This document shows positions 25,926 to 38,539 of a stretch of DNA of 64,000 bases, one piece after another. The translations under genes were made by a program, and so were the position numbers. Position 1 is the first letter of the stretch. Each line of letters opens with the position of its first letter. The notes under the pieces are model-generated. The model saw nothing but the letters and a program-made list of their open reading frames with translations. It did no database searches and was not told the origin of the DNA. Where the stretch lies: the NCBI GenBank assembly GCA_963920705.1, contig OY987234.1, positions 5,839,851-5,903,850 of the forward strand. The letters are read 5' to 3'. Source of the DNA: Odiellus spinosus (lineage: Eukaryota > Arthropoda > Arachnida > Opiliones > Phalangiidae).

Positions 25926-26301
25926 ATGGGAATTAGTCTTTTCTTTAGGTTGGTTGTAAATGATATACCGAAAACCGTTTCTTAATCAATGGTGGAACCC
26001 AACTTGTTTCGCTAATGTCACTCAGACTCTTAAAGACAATTAGGTGCTTCAACATTTAGCGTAAAAACGCATAGGCGTGTCTTCACGAGTTAAAAACCTT
26101 ACCTACGACGGAATCTTTGATTATTTAAAGCGGTTCGGCATTCCTAATATAATTATTTTTATTATTATTGATAGGATTTGTATTTTTAGTGAAAAACTGA
26201 GAGCCTATAATTCTGTTTGAACACGTTGCCATTTCAAAGTGATTTGCCCATATAGTTTTTACACGAAACCACAAATAAAAAACATGCATTAGGGTTAATA
26301 T

Positions 26302-26695
26302 ATTAATGGAAGAATGCAATGGCCTAAATCCGTTAGTAAAAATAATTACGTAACAATATTTAGCTAGAAATACATTGTTTTATACTGGGAATTTAGGCTT
26401 AACTGGGATACATGCTGAGAGTTTGATACCTCGTCGTTAAATCGAGTTTCCGACAAATCACATGACAAGCGCTCGCCTCTCTGAAGTGTTTTTTTTAATG
26501 TTGGCGTAATTGGCCCGAGACTCGTTTACGACGAGATATCAAACTCTCCCTGGATCCCGGTTAAGCCTACTTTCCGAGTAAGTTAAAACCTGATTTGTAG
26601 CTTTATATTTGTTTGTATTTTTTAATCCTAGTGGATTGTAACGGTAAAAGTAATCTTGGATTGGCATTCGCATTTTCCCTTGAAACGGAGTTAAA
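26302..26695. mobile_element. Inverted-repeat element, family 2, copy B (diverged)
   Basis: Left GGAAGAATGCAATGGCCTAA, right GGCATTCGCATTTTCCCTTGA. The centre folds around GTTTGATACCTCGTC and its complement. Related to 8705-9127 by end sequence and by ...AATATTTAGCTAGAAATA-like arms. Confidence 0.7.
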
Positions 26696-26699
26696 TCTG

Positions 26700-27218
26700 C
26701 TCGGATGTTATTGGTACATTCCTTCGAGCGAGTGATTAAGCGTATATTCGTCTTTGCATCTTGGATAAGCCCGTTAATCCATAGTCTCTTTACATATTCC
26801 GATTGGAGAATAAAGCGATCTTAGGGGATGAAGGGATGAGCGGGTGTTCGGGTGCCGAGAAATCCACCCCCTATTGCTTTAAAGTCTATTAATTATCCTT
26901 CCTCGAACGGGGTGTAATTTAGCGGCCGGACCGAGATCGTGTTTGAGTGGTAGTTCGTGTTGAGATAAGCGAATCCCATCAGTGATATTAAGAACCGAAC
27001 TATCTATAGGACCAAACTCGCTTATACGCTAACCCCTTTAAACGAGTAGGGAGGGTGGGGAGTCAATTTCCCAGCAGCAGTGCCATCCAGTAAGCTTTTC
27101 CTCTCCTCTTAACGGTATTGGCTTCTCTCTGATCTGTTCTCGCCTCGACGACTGAGATAATCCTATGTAGCTTAAAACTATTTTGACTTTTGATTTGGAA
27201 AAACTAAATTTACTTTTT
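26700..27218. other. No convincing gene
   Basis: The - strand frame 27038-27229 is mildly protein-like but has no splice borders or motif. Confidence 0.4.
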
Positions 27219-27231
27219 CGAGGGACCATAG

Positions 27232-27337
27232 ATGGGCGTGCTTCACGGAGTTTAGTACAGTGGAAGGTTTGCGAAGCGCTTCACGCGAAGTTCTTCGCCA
27301 GCCTTCCACTGTACTATACCCCGTGAAGCACGCCCAT
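27232..27337. repeat. 106-bp hairpin flanked by direct repeats
   Basis: Arms starting ATGGGCGTGCTTCACGG pair over at least 36 bp with two mismatches. The inner part can form further short stems (GCGAAGCGCTTC). CGAGGGACCAT occurs on both sides (27219-27229, 27343-27353), slightly off the hairpin ends. It could be a tiny foldback transposon or a template-switch product; a structured RNA is less likely. Confidence 0.75.
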
Positions 27338-27353
27338 CAATGCGAGGGACCAT

Positions 27354-27945
27354 TGTTTTAAAACGCCAATGAACGTAGCTTCGCGTACACGTTCGAGTTT
27401 CTCGTACGATCATCACAATTTGTATATTTTTAATACCTTGACAAGTCAGATAATTTTTAATTTGGCGACCAAAAGTAGTTGGCCACCTGCGGGCCACCAC
27501 AGAGACATATTATGGGTGTTTGTTAGAGATCGGTGTTTGGACAAGATAGTCCACAAATATTTGAATAATCACTTAAGTATTTCGATTACATTTTATAATA
27601 TCTTCCCAATTAGATAATTTCTTCGCGTGTATAGTTTTTTGCCCTGACAAATGCAAACGCTTATAATAAACCCGCGACAGATGTTTTTATAAAATAATCG
27701 AAAAATTAAAATTACAATTTCATTTTAACGCAATTAGTTTCAAATTATCTAATTAACCAAATTAAAGCCGCGAAATTCCGATAATTTGTTAGAGTGAAGT
27801 ATGAATCTTTTCGTTGAGCAGCGGTGTGCGCCGGATGAAACACTTTTACAGGCGTAGTATATAAAATCCTTTAAATCAGTAGCCCCTAGATAGCGGCTTT
27901 ATGGTATCTATTTAAACAGACTTGGGTAAAATTTGAATAATAATA
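27354..27945. other. No gene seen
   Basis: AT-rich host DNA. Confidence 0.45.
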
Positions 27946-28380
27946 TTAAAAAAGTGTAACTGCTCCGAATAAATGAAACAGCTTTTGAATTTATTTTCGG
28001 AATCACCGGATGCCAAAAACGTATTCAAGAATTTTCAAACAATTTAATTTACACTCGTTTTAGGTGATTGAATGCAAAGTAAATTCGGGGCAATCATTAT
28101 TTCCGCCTTCAGCAGTGCTTGTAATGTCTTAACATTAAAATGAATAGACCGGAGTTTGATGTCCAAGACCTTGGCCGTCAAGCGCTGTTGAAGGCTATGA
28201 TAGGCCTAAATTTATATTTTACTTATATTAAAACTTTACCAAAGTTTAGAAATTAGTTTAAACACCAGGAACGTGTAATAATAATCGTTAGAAAATTCTA
28301 GAATACGTTTTTTGGCATCCGGTGATTCCGAAAATAAATTTAAAAGCTGTTCCATTTTTAGCTCCAAGTTTCCTTTTTAA
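27946..28380. mobile_element. TTAA-flanked miniature element, family 1, copy D
   Basis: The right end AGCTCCAAGTTTCC with TTTTTAA is clear. The left end is more decayed (TTAA at 27946, then sequence joining the family at AAACAGCTTTTGAATTTATT). Confidence 0.72.
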
Positions 28381-28671
28381 CGTAGAACGTGTACGAATAA
28401 CTACGACTAAAATTCATCGACTGCACGTCGCTACCAGTACACGTACTTTTTCTTCGTTCGATTTTCCAAAACTCGGAGCTCGAATCTAAATTATCGATTA
28501 TATTATACGTTTTACAGCTCTAGAATATCTAGGTAACGTAATATTTCGAGTGTTATTTTAAACTTTCAACTTTAGATCGCGTATGGGGCGACTGAATTAA
28601 GTGGGCGGAAAATAATTAATAATTTGAATTTTATTTTTAACATCGCTTCTGTTTGGTTTATGAGAGTTTGG

Positions 28672-28896
28672 CTAGGCGGGTTGATAGCTAGCTTCTAGCT
28701 CTTTCGATAACGATTGGGCAAACATTGCAAGCTTCTCGAAATCGGTAAACACGCGGGTGGCTGCGACTATGATGGACGCTTCGCTATTACCCGAGACCTT
28801 CCAACACACCCCCACCCGTCTACCTCCGGTGATCTTTATATAATCCCCTACCCCCCGCTTTCCGTTCATAGCCTTATTATTAGAATCATTCCCCAC
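28672..28896 (-). other. Candidate terminal exon or short gene
   Basis: 74 codons on the - strand with an ATG. The second half (EASIIVAATRVFTDFEKLAM, then a charged SLSKELEAS stretch) is strongly protein-like. It ends in TAG, with AATAAA on the same strand at 28630-28635, about 37 bases after the stop. The first half is Gly/Arg-rich and may be intron. The gene is not recognised. Confidence 0.4.
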
Positions 28897-28919
28897 CCTT
28901 TCCCCTGGCCTTCATAACT

Positions 28920-30514
28920 CCTCAGATATAGCCTTAGTATAACCTTTAGTGACGAGGATATAAGCGAATATATAGAGTTGGTCTTTGGTCGGAAAGACTC
29001 CTCTACCTTCTTTCCTTCCCCTCCCCACCTAAGTCTCGTTCACACGTTCATAATTAATATAAAAAATGATCAAACAGGAATATTGAAGAGTGAGTTTTTT
29101 GTTTTTTCTTTTTAGTTTTCCAACTTTTAAACCATAATTATTATTATTAATGTGTAAACTGTATCAAATTGGTTTTATTTTCAACGAATCAGACATTGGA
29201 ATTTGAATCTCATTCGAGATTAACAAATCCAAATATTTTTTATTGAAATGAATTCTTCTTAAGTAAATCTTTCTAATGGGCCAAAAACCCTGTACTAATC
29301 CTTCAGGGTTGATACTAAGTTAGTATTTCCACTCAAAGTTACTATTTTTGTATTATGGGTTGTAATATGGGGTAGGCAAATTAACTTTATTAGTATTGAT
29401 ATATAAAATAATAATTCTTGTGGTTTTCAAGTAAAAAACGTATATTTTCTAGCATAATACGTTTCCTTACTTAATTTTAAAGTACCGTTACTCTTAGGAT
29501 AGATTCTCTTACTACCAGTCTGAAAAATCTGAACAATTTTGTTTGCCAGCCTCGTTATCTCATACAAAATTTTGTCTGCTTTATTGTGATAAACCGTGCC
29601 TGTTTATTAACTTTCATAGAATTGGCGCAATCCGGCTCATTTTTAGTTACAATTAGTTGCTTTTTTCAAAGTAGTTGGTTACTATTTTCTCTGAAAATTA
29701 AGGCTTACTTTGAGTATCAACCCTAGCTGCCATGGGACATTGAAATGTTAAAATATCTGGAAAATAACGGGAAAAAGCTTTGAAATCTTAGAAATTCGCG
29801 GAAAACCGTAAAACCTGGTAGTAAAACTTTGGTCGGTGTGACCGTGCGAACTGGCTTTAAACCCGTGCAAGATCTGGAGCCCCGCACGCGTTCAAAGTAG
29901 CGTCTATATTGCCATTATACGATCCCTCTTTCTTGTACATCGCGAGGCGACCGGTGCTTGGGAGTGGGGATCATAGTAAATGTATAGGTTGTCGGTCTTG
30001 GGGCTTTAGCTGGACTTTTGAGGGAACATAACGTGGCCATTCTTTGGTGATTACGAGCTAGATCGCTTTACACGCCCAGAAGACCAATATTATAACTTCC
30101 ACCGACCTCGGTATACGCCAGTTGCCTTCTAATTCTTATAGCTCGCCTCCGCTTTTATACGTACAATAAGATGTAGTCTTACTAAGGCTAAAATATTTCC
30201 ATAGGGAAGCGTTCTTTTCCGTGCTAACTTTGACCTTAGTGAGGCTGGGTTCTATAATATTACGTAGTAAGTATAGCGTCGTTACCATCAGTGTACCATC
30301 CTATGTATACCCGCCGCGCCTTTATAACCTTTCGTCTAGTGGGCTATTGTATATACGGAAAAATCGAGCCAAACTAATTAAACTCTCTAACAATGTGCCT
30401 GGATAACCGAGATTTCCTGTAAAATATATTTTCATCTTAAAGATTAAATGAAAACTGATGATATCACATTTTTCTACGTTATCGAAAAGCTAAGAAAAAT
30501 ATCAACTCTTATTT
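28920..30514. other. No gene seen
   Basis: AT-rich host DNA without recognised repeats or coding islands. Confidence 0.45.
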
Positions 30515-30667
30515 TTAAAGGCCCGGGATTTCTACTGCATGTCACCTGCCTGTTTCACTGGAAGTGAGCTCACCTTCTGAGCTTCCCCTTATGTAGCAAG
30601 GCAAGAGAAAGCCTGGAGGGTGAGTTTGTTTCCAGGGTGACAAGTAGAAGTAATTCTAGGCCTTTAA
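30515..30667. mobile_element. Short TTAA-flanked palindromic element
   Basis: 153 bp. TTAAAGGCCCGGGATT at the left against AATTCTAGGCCTTTAA at the right, with CTACTGCATGTCACC and GGTGACAAGTAG pairing inside. Confidence 0.75.
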
Positions 30668-30734
30668 GCATCTCCTAAATATGATAGAAAAGGTTTTGAA
30701 GATCGAACTTAGTTCTAGTTGTCTGCTACAAATC

Positions 30735-30972
30735 TAAAGTCATATTCAGATTTATATTTAATTAGTTTCATGAAATTATCTCAAATACACAAGGTACGAT
30801 TTAAATTTATGTTTAGGGGTACGAAAATGAATTTTCGTAGAGGTCGAAAACGTGGTGTATTTTCATAATACTCTTAATTCCTGAACCAATCGATATTTAT
30901 CACTCAAAATCTACAATTGTCCATTATTTGGCACACAATTTAGTGTGCGTAAAATTTAGTGATGATCGGACT
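30735..30972. repeat. Dispersed repeat, copy 2 of 2
   Basis: Same block order as 14265-14510, moderately diverged. Confidence 0.75.
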
Positions 30973-33649
30973 AAGTTGTCTGCTACAAAAAAAAGCACGT
31001 ATCCCTTGTGTTTGAATCATCCGACCAATAAAATATGACGCAAAATTTCGATTCTTGACCAACCAAATCTTGATTAAACTCGCCTTAATATAAACAATGT
31101 TAAAACAAAGGTCTTTAATACGTCAGTTTTCAATTATTTAAAGCTCGTTTGTTTCTAACGAGCGTAATTAATTTTTCAAAAGTTTTCTAAAATATATTTT
31201 TCGCTTTGCTTTCTCGAGTTGTATAATTTCTACGAGGAGGGGGCTTTCGACTTGACAATTAGGAAATAATTAGGCGTTACTAAAACAATCTCGCGCATGA
31301 AGATAAATATATATAATATAATTTATAAAGTTATACAAGTACAGTCGTATTTTTCTCTCGTATATTATTATTTTTACTCTTTTAGGATTCTCGGCGACCT
31401 AAAGTGGCGCGGGCGACATTATATTAATCACGTAAGATAAACGAGGTCGCGATTTCGTTGCCAGCAGCGCGTCAAAGTACTAAATAACAACAACGAAGAA
31501 ATTCTCCCCATTTGGAGCTTTTAAACCTCGAGAAACGCGATCAAGCGCGCCCATATCCATTTAACAATATTTACTAAAGAAAATTTTCCTATTTTCTCAT
31601 ATTTTTCGCATTCGCGGGAACGGAAGTAAATGAACCGAAGTTCAGGTTGAAGTGGGAAAACAAAACGACCACTGATAACGAAAAATTGCAGTTTGAAGTG
31701 CTGACCGCATGCAGTCCCCGTAATCGGTATAGGGGCCTGTATATTTGACTGTACTATAAAGTGATTACGCATTTTGTACATTACCAATGGCTGTAATATA
31801 TTGCGTAATCGCGTAATTGGTGTACAGATATTAGGGAAGTGGTTAGCCCCCTCTATGCAGCTCGGCGATTTTCAGTTACCTTATTTGCTAATACCGATAA
31901 TTTGTACAAACAACTAAGCCTAAATCTAAGTGGAGGATTAGTTTGAAAAACGAAGAGAATTTCCGGAACATTGGCAATATAGTCAAGCTCTAATACCCTC
32001 TTCTGACGAGGCAGAATTAAATTTAACGGTTTAATTAGATTTAATTGAGGTTTACGTAGCCTTCTCTGTTCTTTAAACCTCGGCTAAATCTGAATAAACC
32101 GGGTTAATTATTCCTCGTTTGAAGAGGATACAACGCGGGCTTGTCATGTAATTATTATTTTACCTCTTTTCACACTGCCCTTATAATTATCCAAATTTTG
32201 GAACTTTAATTTTCACGACTTTAAAAGCAAATTATTGGTCAGGCCATATGGCCCTACCCGGCAGTACCCGCTCGAACGCCATACGGAATAGTTACATATA
32301 TTCTTTGATACCTTAATCTTCCTCGTGAAATGTTAAGAACGTTGGCGTCGTAGGTAAGGACCCTTAATTTCTTCCGCCCCAATTTACGCGAAAATACTTT
32401 TCGCAATCTTCGCGGTCTTCCGTAAACTTCGGTTCATTTACTTCTGAAACGCGAGCGCCTAGAGAGAAAGAGAAATTTCGATTTGTCTCCGCGAGCGGGC
32501 TTCTCTAGATTCACTCCGCCTCTCCTCTTCCTATAGTTTTCTCTCTCTCTTGGCGCGTTTTGATTTAATCCGTCTTCGCCGCTAGCGAAATATAGGTGGC
32601 GCCTACGATCCTTCTGTTTTTAAACAAACACGGCCACGCGCCGCTTCTTTATATACGTGTACGGGAAAAGGCAACGAATAAATGAACGTTAGGGGAAGAT
32701 GGAAGAATTGGATTTAAAAAAACCTAACTTCGATATTTCCACTTTATTCAACCTCTTCCCTTATACAATTCGTTCGCGAGAAAATGTGGAATAAAGCCAC
32801 GTTAGGGGGAGATGAGAAACGAGTGCTTATATAGGGATTGATTTGGAAAAGATAAACACCTCTCGTAGCCTAATTTCATTCTGTTTTTGCTCGCGAATGA
32901 CGTCGCTGGCAGCGCGTGCACGTTTTCTCATTCTTCTTTTTTCTATTCCGTTCCTTTTTTAAGAAGCTATAAATCCGAAGCGAAGGGGGACGGGGTGGCG
33001 AGGGAGAGAGACTCGGTGGGATTATTTCCGTTATTTCCTTTTTCCGCGGAAAAAAGGGAGAGAATTTCCTGGTAGCGTCCTCTCTATATCATTGTTTGGG
33101 AGCAATTTTTTTGAAAGGATGTGGGAGATGATTTTTCTATATCCGTGATGTCGCTTTGAAAGATCATCTTTGTTTTTAATAGCTTAGACAAACATTTAAA
33201 GAAGAGACACTTTGCTTTTATATTCCGGTTTAGATTTATCGAAAATTCGCGAAGGGACGTTGTTTTTTATGATGACAAGCTGTTTGTCGAATTAAAGAGA
33301 TACTGACACCGATTTTTCGGGATATCTTTTAAAAAATGTTTTAAATTATAATATACGTACGTGGTGTATAGAAAAATATTACCGAGACAGTGAAAAATTT
33401 TAAAATTGCCATCCTCGACATTTTGAAAACCAATATTTCCCGCCATACTACGTCATATGGTCTCTTGATTTCGCTTATAACTTGTCCAGCAGTTGATTAT
33501 CTTTCTGGCAAACATGTCCTAGCTTAGATATGAAAATTAATGAAAATCATCATTTATTACGTTCTAGAATCAAACTACGTCATAAATTGGAGGAAAATAA
33601 ATCTATAATTTGATAAAATTTTGTTAAAAAATGTGTTAATTTTTTAATA
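30973..33649. other. No gene seen; holds one small palindromic element
   Basis: Frames at 31521-31787 (-) and 32887-33075 (+) have no motif or borders. The only structured feature is 31993-32131. Confidence 0.45.
31993..32131. mobile_element. Small palindromic element with GACGAGGC ends, copy 2
   Basis: TACCCTCTTCTGACGAGGCA at the left and TTCCTCGTTTGAAGAGGATA at the right, with inner GGTTTAATTAGATTTAA pairing. Related to 11312-11453. Confidence 0.72.
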
Positions 33650-34245
33650 ATACAGGGTTAATACACGACCCTGGCCAAACCGGGAAAAGTCGTGTAATTT
33701 TGAAAATAGCTTAAAAGGTCAGGGAAAAGTCAGGGAATTTGGAAATTGGCTCTAAAGATGAGGGAAAGGTCAGGGGATTTGGAAATATGCTCAAAAGGTC
33801 AGGGAAAGTAAGGAATTTGGAAATTGGCCCAATGTCAGTGAATTATAATTGGCTCAAAAGGTCGGGGAAAAATCAGTGAATTTGGAATTTGGCCCATTAT
33901 CAGTGAATTATAATTGGCTCATAAGGTCGGGGAAAAATCAGGGAATTTGGAAATTGGCCCAATATCAGTGAATTATAATTGGCTCAAAAGGTCGGGGAAA
34001 CATAAGGGAATTTTGAAATTGGCCCAAATGGTGAAGGAAAAATCGGGGAATTTGGAAATTGGCTCAAAAGGCTAGGAAAAAGTTAGGGAAGTTGGAAATT
34101 GGCTCAAAAGGTCAGGGAAAAATCCGAAATTTGAAATGAACCCAAATGGTCAGAGAAATTAACATTTTGAAATGTATCAATCAACTGTAATTGTAACCTA
34201 GAATTATTTAAACTGAAAATGTTTGCTTTGTTCTCATATTCCGAG
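33650..34245. repeat. Dispersed element with internal 40-bp tandem repeats, copy 1
   Basis: Opens with GGTTAATACACGACCCTGG, then about ten diverged units of roughly 40 bp (GGTCAGGGAAAAGTCAGGG, AATTTGGAAATTGGCTCAAA), and closes with a unique tail containing TTTAAACTGAAAATGTTTG. Copy 2 at 36270 has the same opening and tail, so the array is part of a mobile unit. Confidence 0.8.
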
Positions 34246-36269
34246 TAAACTGAAGTAAACTGACCCTGATTATGTCAAATAAAAAATTGCCAAGAGCTCG
34301 TTCGTATAAGAATAAATTCATGTAAAATAATAAATTTAATAAGAGAAATTATTTCGAAATGGTTAGGGAAAACCTGGAAAAGTCGGCGAAATAAACATCC
34401 AAAATTTTCTACGAACCCCTTAATAATTTTGAATAATATCTAAAAAATTTAATCCTTATAGATCTTCTTGGAAAATGATGCCAACTTTATTTTAATTTTT
34501 GTAAACAGTTAATTAATATCGGTTTCCTAAGTTTAGTATAGCGTAATATATAGTTTGAAATATATCTTCCCCTTAGTTTGTATTTCTTTTTTAATCGCTT
34601 GTAAATATAAAGTATACATTAATACATTAAGCCGGGCCGGGTTCCAAGCGCCCGCGCCAATTAAGGAAACTTTTAAAGGAGGCCAATTAGCGGAGTTTTA
34701 AAAGCTTAAAAGTGGCAGGCGTAGGCTGTGGCCGCGCGCTCGCCTATCCTAATTTTTAATCATTCGAGGGTCGGATATTTTTCAAAGTAAATATCAAGAC
34801 TAAGAAGATCCCCGCAGCGTTCGCCAATGGCCGCCTTAGAATTAAGAGCGCCTAGCCCGCGCCCTCCAAATTATAAGCCAACTAATTGGACGCCGAGGGC
34901 TCGAATATATTTAAATATATAAAAGTTTTGCCGAGTCTAAAAATAATAAAAGTTTTTCGTTTTAAAATTTAAAATACTGTAGCAATTTATATCCGAAGAA
35001 CGTTTAAGGTTTAAGTTGAAGGATTACTATGACCCGACTCCCAAAGAAAACGTGCGCGTATTTTAATTATTGCACTAATATCCTCGATGCAAAATATTAA
35101 TATGCTCCATGGAATATATTTGTAATGGGTTTATTATTATTTTTAAATAGTGTAGGTGTAAAGCTCACTATTAGTCGGTAATTCATGGGTTCGGGAAAAT
35201 GTAAAAGGTAAAAGTGGGACAATTTCTAGTGCTGCCATTACCATATTTGCCCCTGAACACGGGCTTTGCCTTGTACACGGTTGTACGAATGTTGAAACAT
35301 TTCTACAGGCGTTTCGTACTGTAGGCTATTCGCACTGTATGTTATTTGCACTGTATGCTATTTCACGAGCAATATTTCATAGATAAAACCCTCCTATTTT
35401 ATAATATCAAGTATTACGCTTGGGCTCTCAGGCTTTTAGACGTGAATTTATGTTTTATACAGGACGATTTTCGCAAAAGACTACCACGCGCGAACGTTAC
35501 ATAACGAGCAAAGCGAAGAAAAATCATGTAGTCTTTACGTATACCTTTAAAGAGATGAAAATTTTAGCGCGCTAATTGAAAAGAAAAAGTGCCATTTCGC
35601 TAGCTAATTGTAAACAGCGACATTTTCAACAAATAAGTGTTTCGTTACATTTTTTCTACTCGATATAGGCCTATGTTATCCCTCTAGCGCCGAATCTCCG
35701 TGCACTACTCAGTTTTATTCGACCCGTTTCGATGAATATTTTTAGATTACAGTCGTAGATCCCATACGCATACAGGCCAGCCCGCGGCTACTTTTGAAGG
35801 AGTTAATCCCTGTTTAGGGATTGCTTTTAAAGTTTGTAATATAAAAAGGGAACCGGGATTTATCTTTTGCGATTGAAAATAATCAAATTTGGATAAAATG
35901 TCGCGTGCGCCGACGTTCGTTCGTAGAGGAGACGCACGCACCAGTCCGGGAGGGAGTGAGGAATCGAGCCTTCGCGGGCGTTATAACCAACTCCCTTTAC
36001 GAAACGTCACCCGCTCTTTTCAAAAAACTGCGCTGATGGGATTGGGATCCCTTAAATAAGCCTTAATTCTTTTCGTTAAAAATATCCTCTCTCGGACCGG
36101 GGCTTAAAATTCAATAATACGCCCCACTGGTCACGCCACTCTCGCAAAATATACTCCGGTTCTAGAGGTATCGCGCCAATACCTTGTATATTTCTTTTTC
36201 CTCCGTTAGGCTGCCGACGGGTCGGGTTTTCTGTTACACCTACATTTAAAATAACTCACGGGCTTACTA
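34246..36269. other. No gene seen
   Basis: Host DNA. The - strand frame 35747-35941 is weakly protein-like without splice borders. Confidence 0.45.
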
Positions 36270-36770
36270 CAAGGTTCATACACGACTTAGAAAACCTGGA
36301 AAAGTCAGGGAATTTGGAAATTGGCCCAAAAGGTCAGGGAATTTGGAAATTGGCCCAATAGGTCAGGGATACGTCAGATAACTTAGAAATTGGCCCAAAC
36401 GTCAGGGTATTTGGAAATTAGCGCAATAGGTCAGGAAAATGTCACGTAATTTAGAAATTGGCCCAATAGGTCAGGGATACGTCAGGGAATTTTGAAATTG
36501 GCCCAATAGGTCAGGGATACGTCAGGGAATTTGGAAATTGGCCCAATAGGTCAGGGATACGTCAGGGAAATTGGAAATTGGCCCAAAAGTCAGGGATACG
36601 TCAGGGAATTTGTAAATTGGCCCAATAGGTCAGGGATACGTCAGGGAAATTGTAAATTGGCCCTTTTGATCAGATAAATTAAATATTTTGATACATGTCC
36701 CGGAACTGTTTATGATTGTTTGACCAAAAAATTGCAACATGAATATTTTAAACTGAAAATATTTGACTAA
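36270..36770. repeat. Dispersed element with internal 40-bp tandem repeats, copy 2
   Basis: Opens with GGTTCATACACGACTTAG, about nine units (GGTCAGGGATACGTCAGGG, AATTTGGAAATTGGCCCAAT), and closes with TTTAAACTGAAAATATTTG. The internal unit variant (GATACGTC) differs from copy 1, so the two arrays were expanded separately. Confidence 0.8.
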
Positions 36771-36774
36771 CGAT

Positions 36775-37759
36775 TAAAAATATCAAAGAAATTAACTTAA
36801 AAAGTTTAGTACTAATGCTTAAATTGCTAATTATAAGGAAAATGAAGACAAGCTAGAACGTTTTATTATTACTGCAATGTTGGCTTAAAAATACGCTAAA
36901 CATCGTCATTCTTGTTAATAAACGAATTTACGATTTAAATCCGCCGCTAAACCTATAATGTACCTACTGCCGGCTAAAAGGTCCAAAAAATCCAAATCCA
37001 ATGAATAGATAGTTGTTAATTTAATAGAGAGAGAAATTCGAGCGAGTTTTGTATAAAGTTCTGTCGACACTTGACGTATTTTATTGTAATTTGTTTTATA
37101 TAATAAAAATCGGTAAGGTCAGCATTAATCCACTTGCTTTAAACGTATTGCAATCTCAAACTGATTCACGATCGTTTGACATTCAATCATGCGGCGCCAT
37201 CTCATATATATATATATGTACATTACGTACTTTTCTCGGAGGGGGGAGTCGAATAAGGGGGTTTGGGATTGGCGCCTGAAAGAGTCGCGCGCTGGGGATT
37301 AAGCGAAGGGATTATACCTCCTCGCGAACGGACTAAACCCCCTCCCTCTACCAGGCGAGCTTTGTATTAGGATTAATAAAGAGGCTAAAAATCTCTTTTC
37401 AGGCTGGCGTTTCTCTACGCTATCTGAGTCTAAACACGCGTCGCGTAGAGCTAATAGGGTGCGGGCCAGGCGGCGTTCTTCCCAATCTAGCCGGCCACTT
37501 CCGCCTTCTCCATTATCACTATAATGTAGGTCTAGCGCTTGTATATATGTACTTAACGCGGGTTGCCTCCTGTTTGGAATCCGGACCTATTTAAGTAATG
37601 TATAACTAGTCTTAGTCCGTCTCTAACGTCCCGGATTATAACGTTTTTATACCCAATAAAGATCCCGAACCTTGATTTTAATAGCGCTGCCTTCTACTCC
37701 TACAACTTTTTCTACTCGTATATGTACTAGATATCTGACTAGACTGAGCTTTCTTTAGA
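36775..37759. other. No gene seen
   Basis: Host DNA with a short TA run at 37205-37217. Confidence 0.45.
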
Positions 37760-37766
37760 ATTATAT

Positions 37767-38103
37767 CAGAAGCCGATGAAACCCTCCTTTGAAGTCTATT
37801 TCTCCCAGGTCTTGTTTACCCCTCTCTGTATGGGTTAGTCTCAAAAAGCGCGATTCGTACGCCTCCTAACGGTAGATATTTTCGGAGCGGGAGTTCGTCG
37901 AGCGAATATCTCTAGCAACCTTGGAGTTCGTCAAAAAACGTCGTCGTTTGTAGAGAGAGAGAATTTCCAATTTTCCGTAGACAGGGGGGTATGAAGTAGG
38001 ACCCCTCCGATCTCGTAAAATTGGGAATTTTACCCATACAGAGAGGAGCGCTATATGGAATATTAGAGTAGTAGACTTCAAAGGAGGGTTTCATCGGCTT
38101 CTG
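37767..38103. mobile_element. CA...TG miniature element with 7-bp duplication, copy 2
   Basis: CAGAAGCCGATGAAACCCTC ends, flanked by ATTATAT at 37760-37766 and 38104-38110. The two - strand frames inside are repeat products. Confidence 0.93.
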
Positions 38104-38241
38104 ATTATATTGATAATCTGACTTTATGAATGAGATTTTCATTTTATTTCTGGAACGCGATAGGAAACTGTATATTTATAGTTTAAACCCGGGCTAAGTA
38201 TACTCCTGGAGTACCATTTATAATCCTCTATTACTCAATTA

Positions 38242-38266
38242 AAGTGTTTCGCGCAAAGCGAAACAC
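38242..38266. repeat. 25-bp hairpin
   Basis: AGTGTTTCGC and GCGAAACACT around a short loop, 50 bp upstream of the exon candidate at 38316. Role unknown. Confidence 0.5.
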
Positions 38267-38315
38267 TGGCTATTTGTGATAGTGCCAAAATCCCAGCAAA
38301 GTTTGTCTCTCTTAG

Positions 38316-38531
38316 AGATTGAGTTTTGGGAGAGGAGGAGAATCAGGAGGAGAATTCTATTCTGTTCATCATTTTCCAAGTGACGAATCACGTACCGAGG
38401 TGACGCCCTCTCATTACATCTCTGGTAGCGTGAAAGGCGCCGACACTCAAGGAACCTCCTACTCTTCAATAACCCACCATTACTACGGGAGCCTACCTCC
38501 TACAAACCGTCCCGAAAAACCGAGACGGTAA
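38316..38531 (+). other. Candidate coding exon, possibly terminal
   Basis: Preceded by TTTGTCTCTCTTAG and open for 71 codons with a protein-like product (GGEFYSVHHFPSDES, ITHHYYGSLPPTNRPEKPRR), Ser/His/Tyr/Pro-rich like a transcription-factor tail. It can end at the TAA at 38529 or be spliced at G|GTAACT (38528) to an acceptor CACAG at 38581 with a CTAAC branch site between. Either way a stop follows soon. The gene is not recognised. Confidence 0.42.
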
Positions 38532-38539
38532 CTTTGTAC

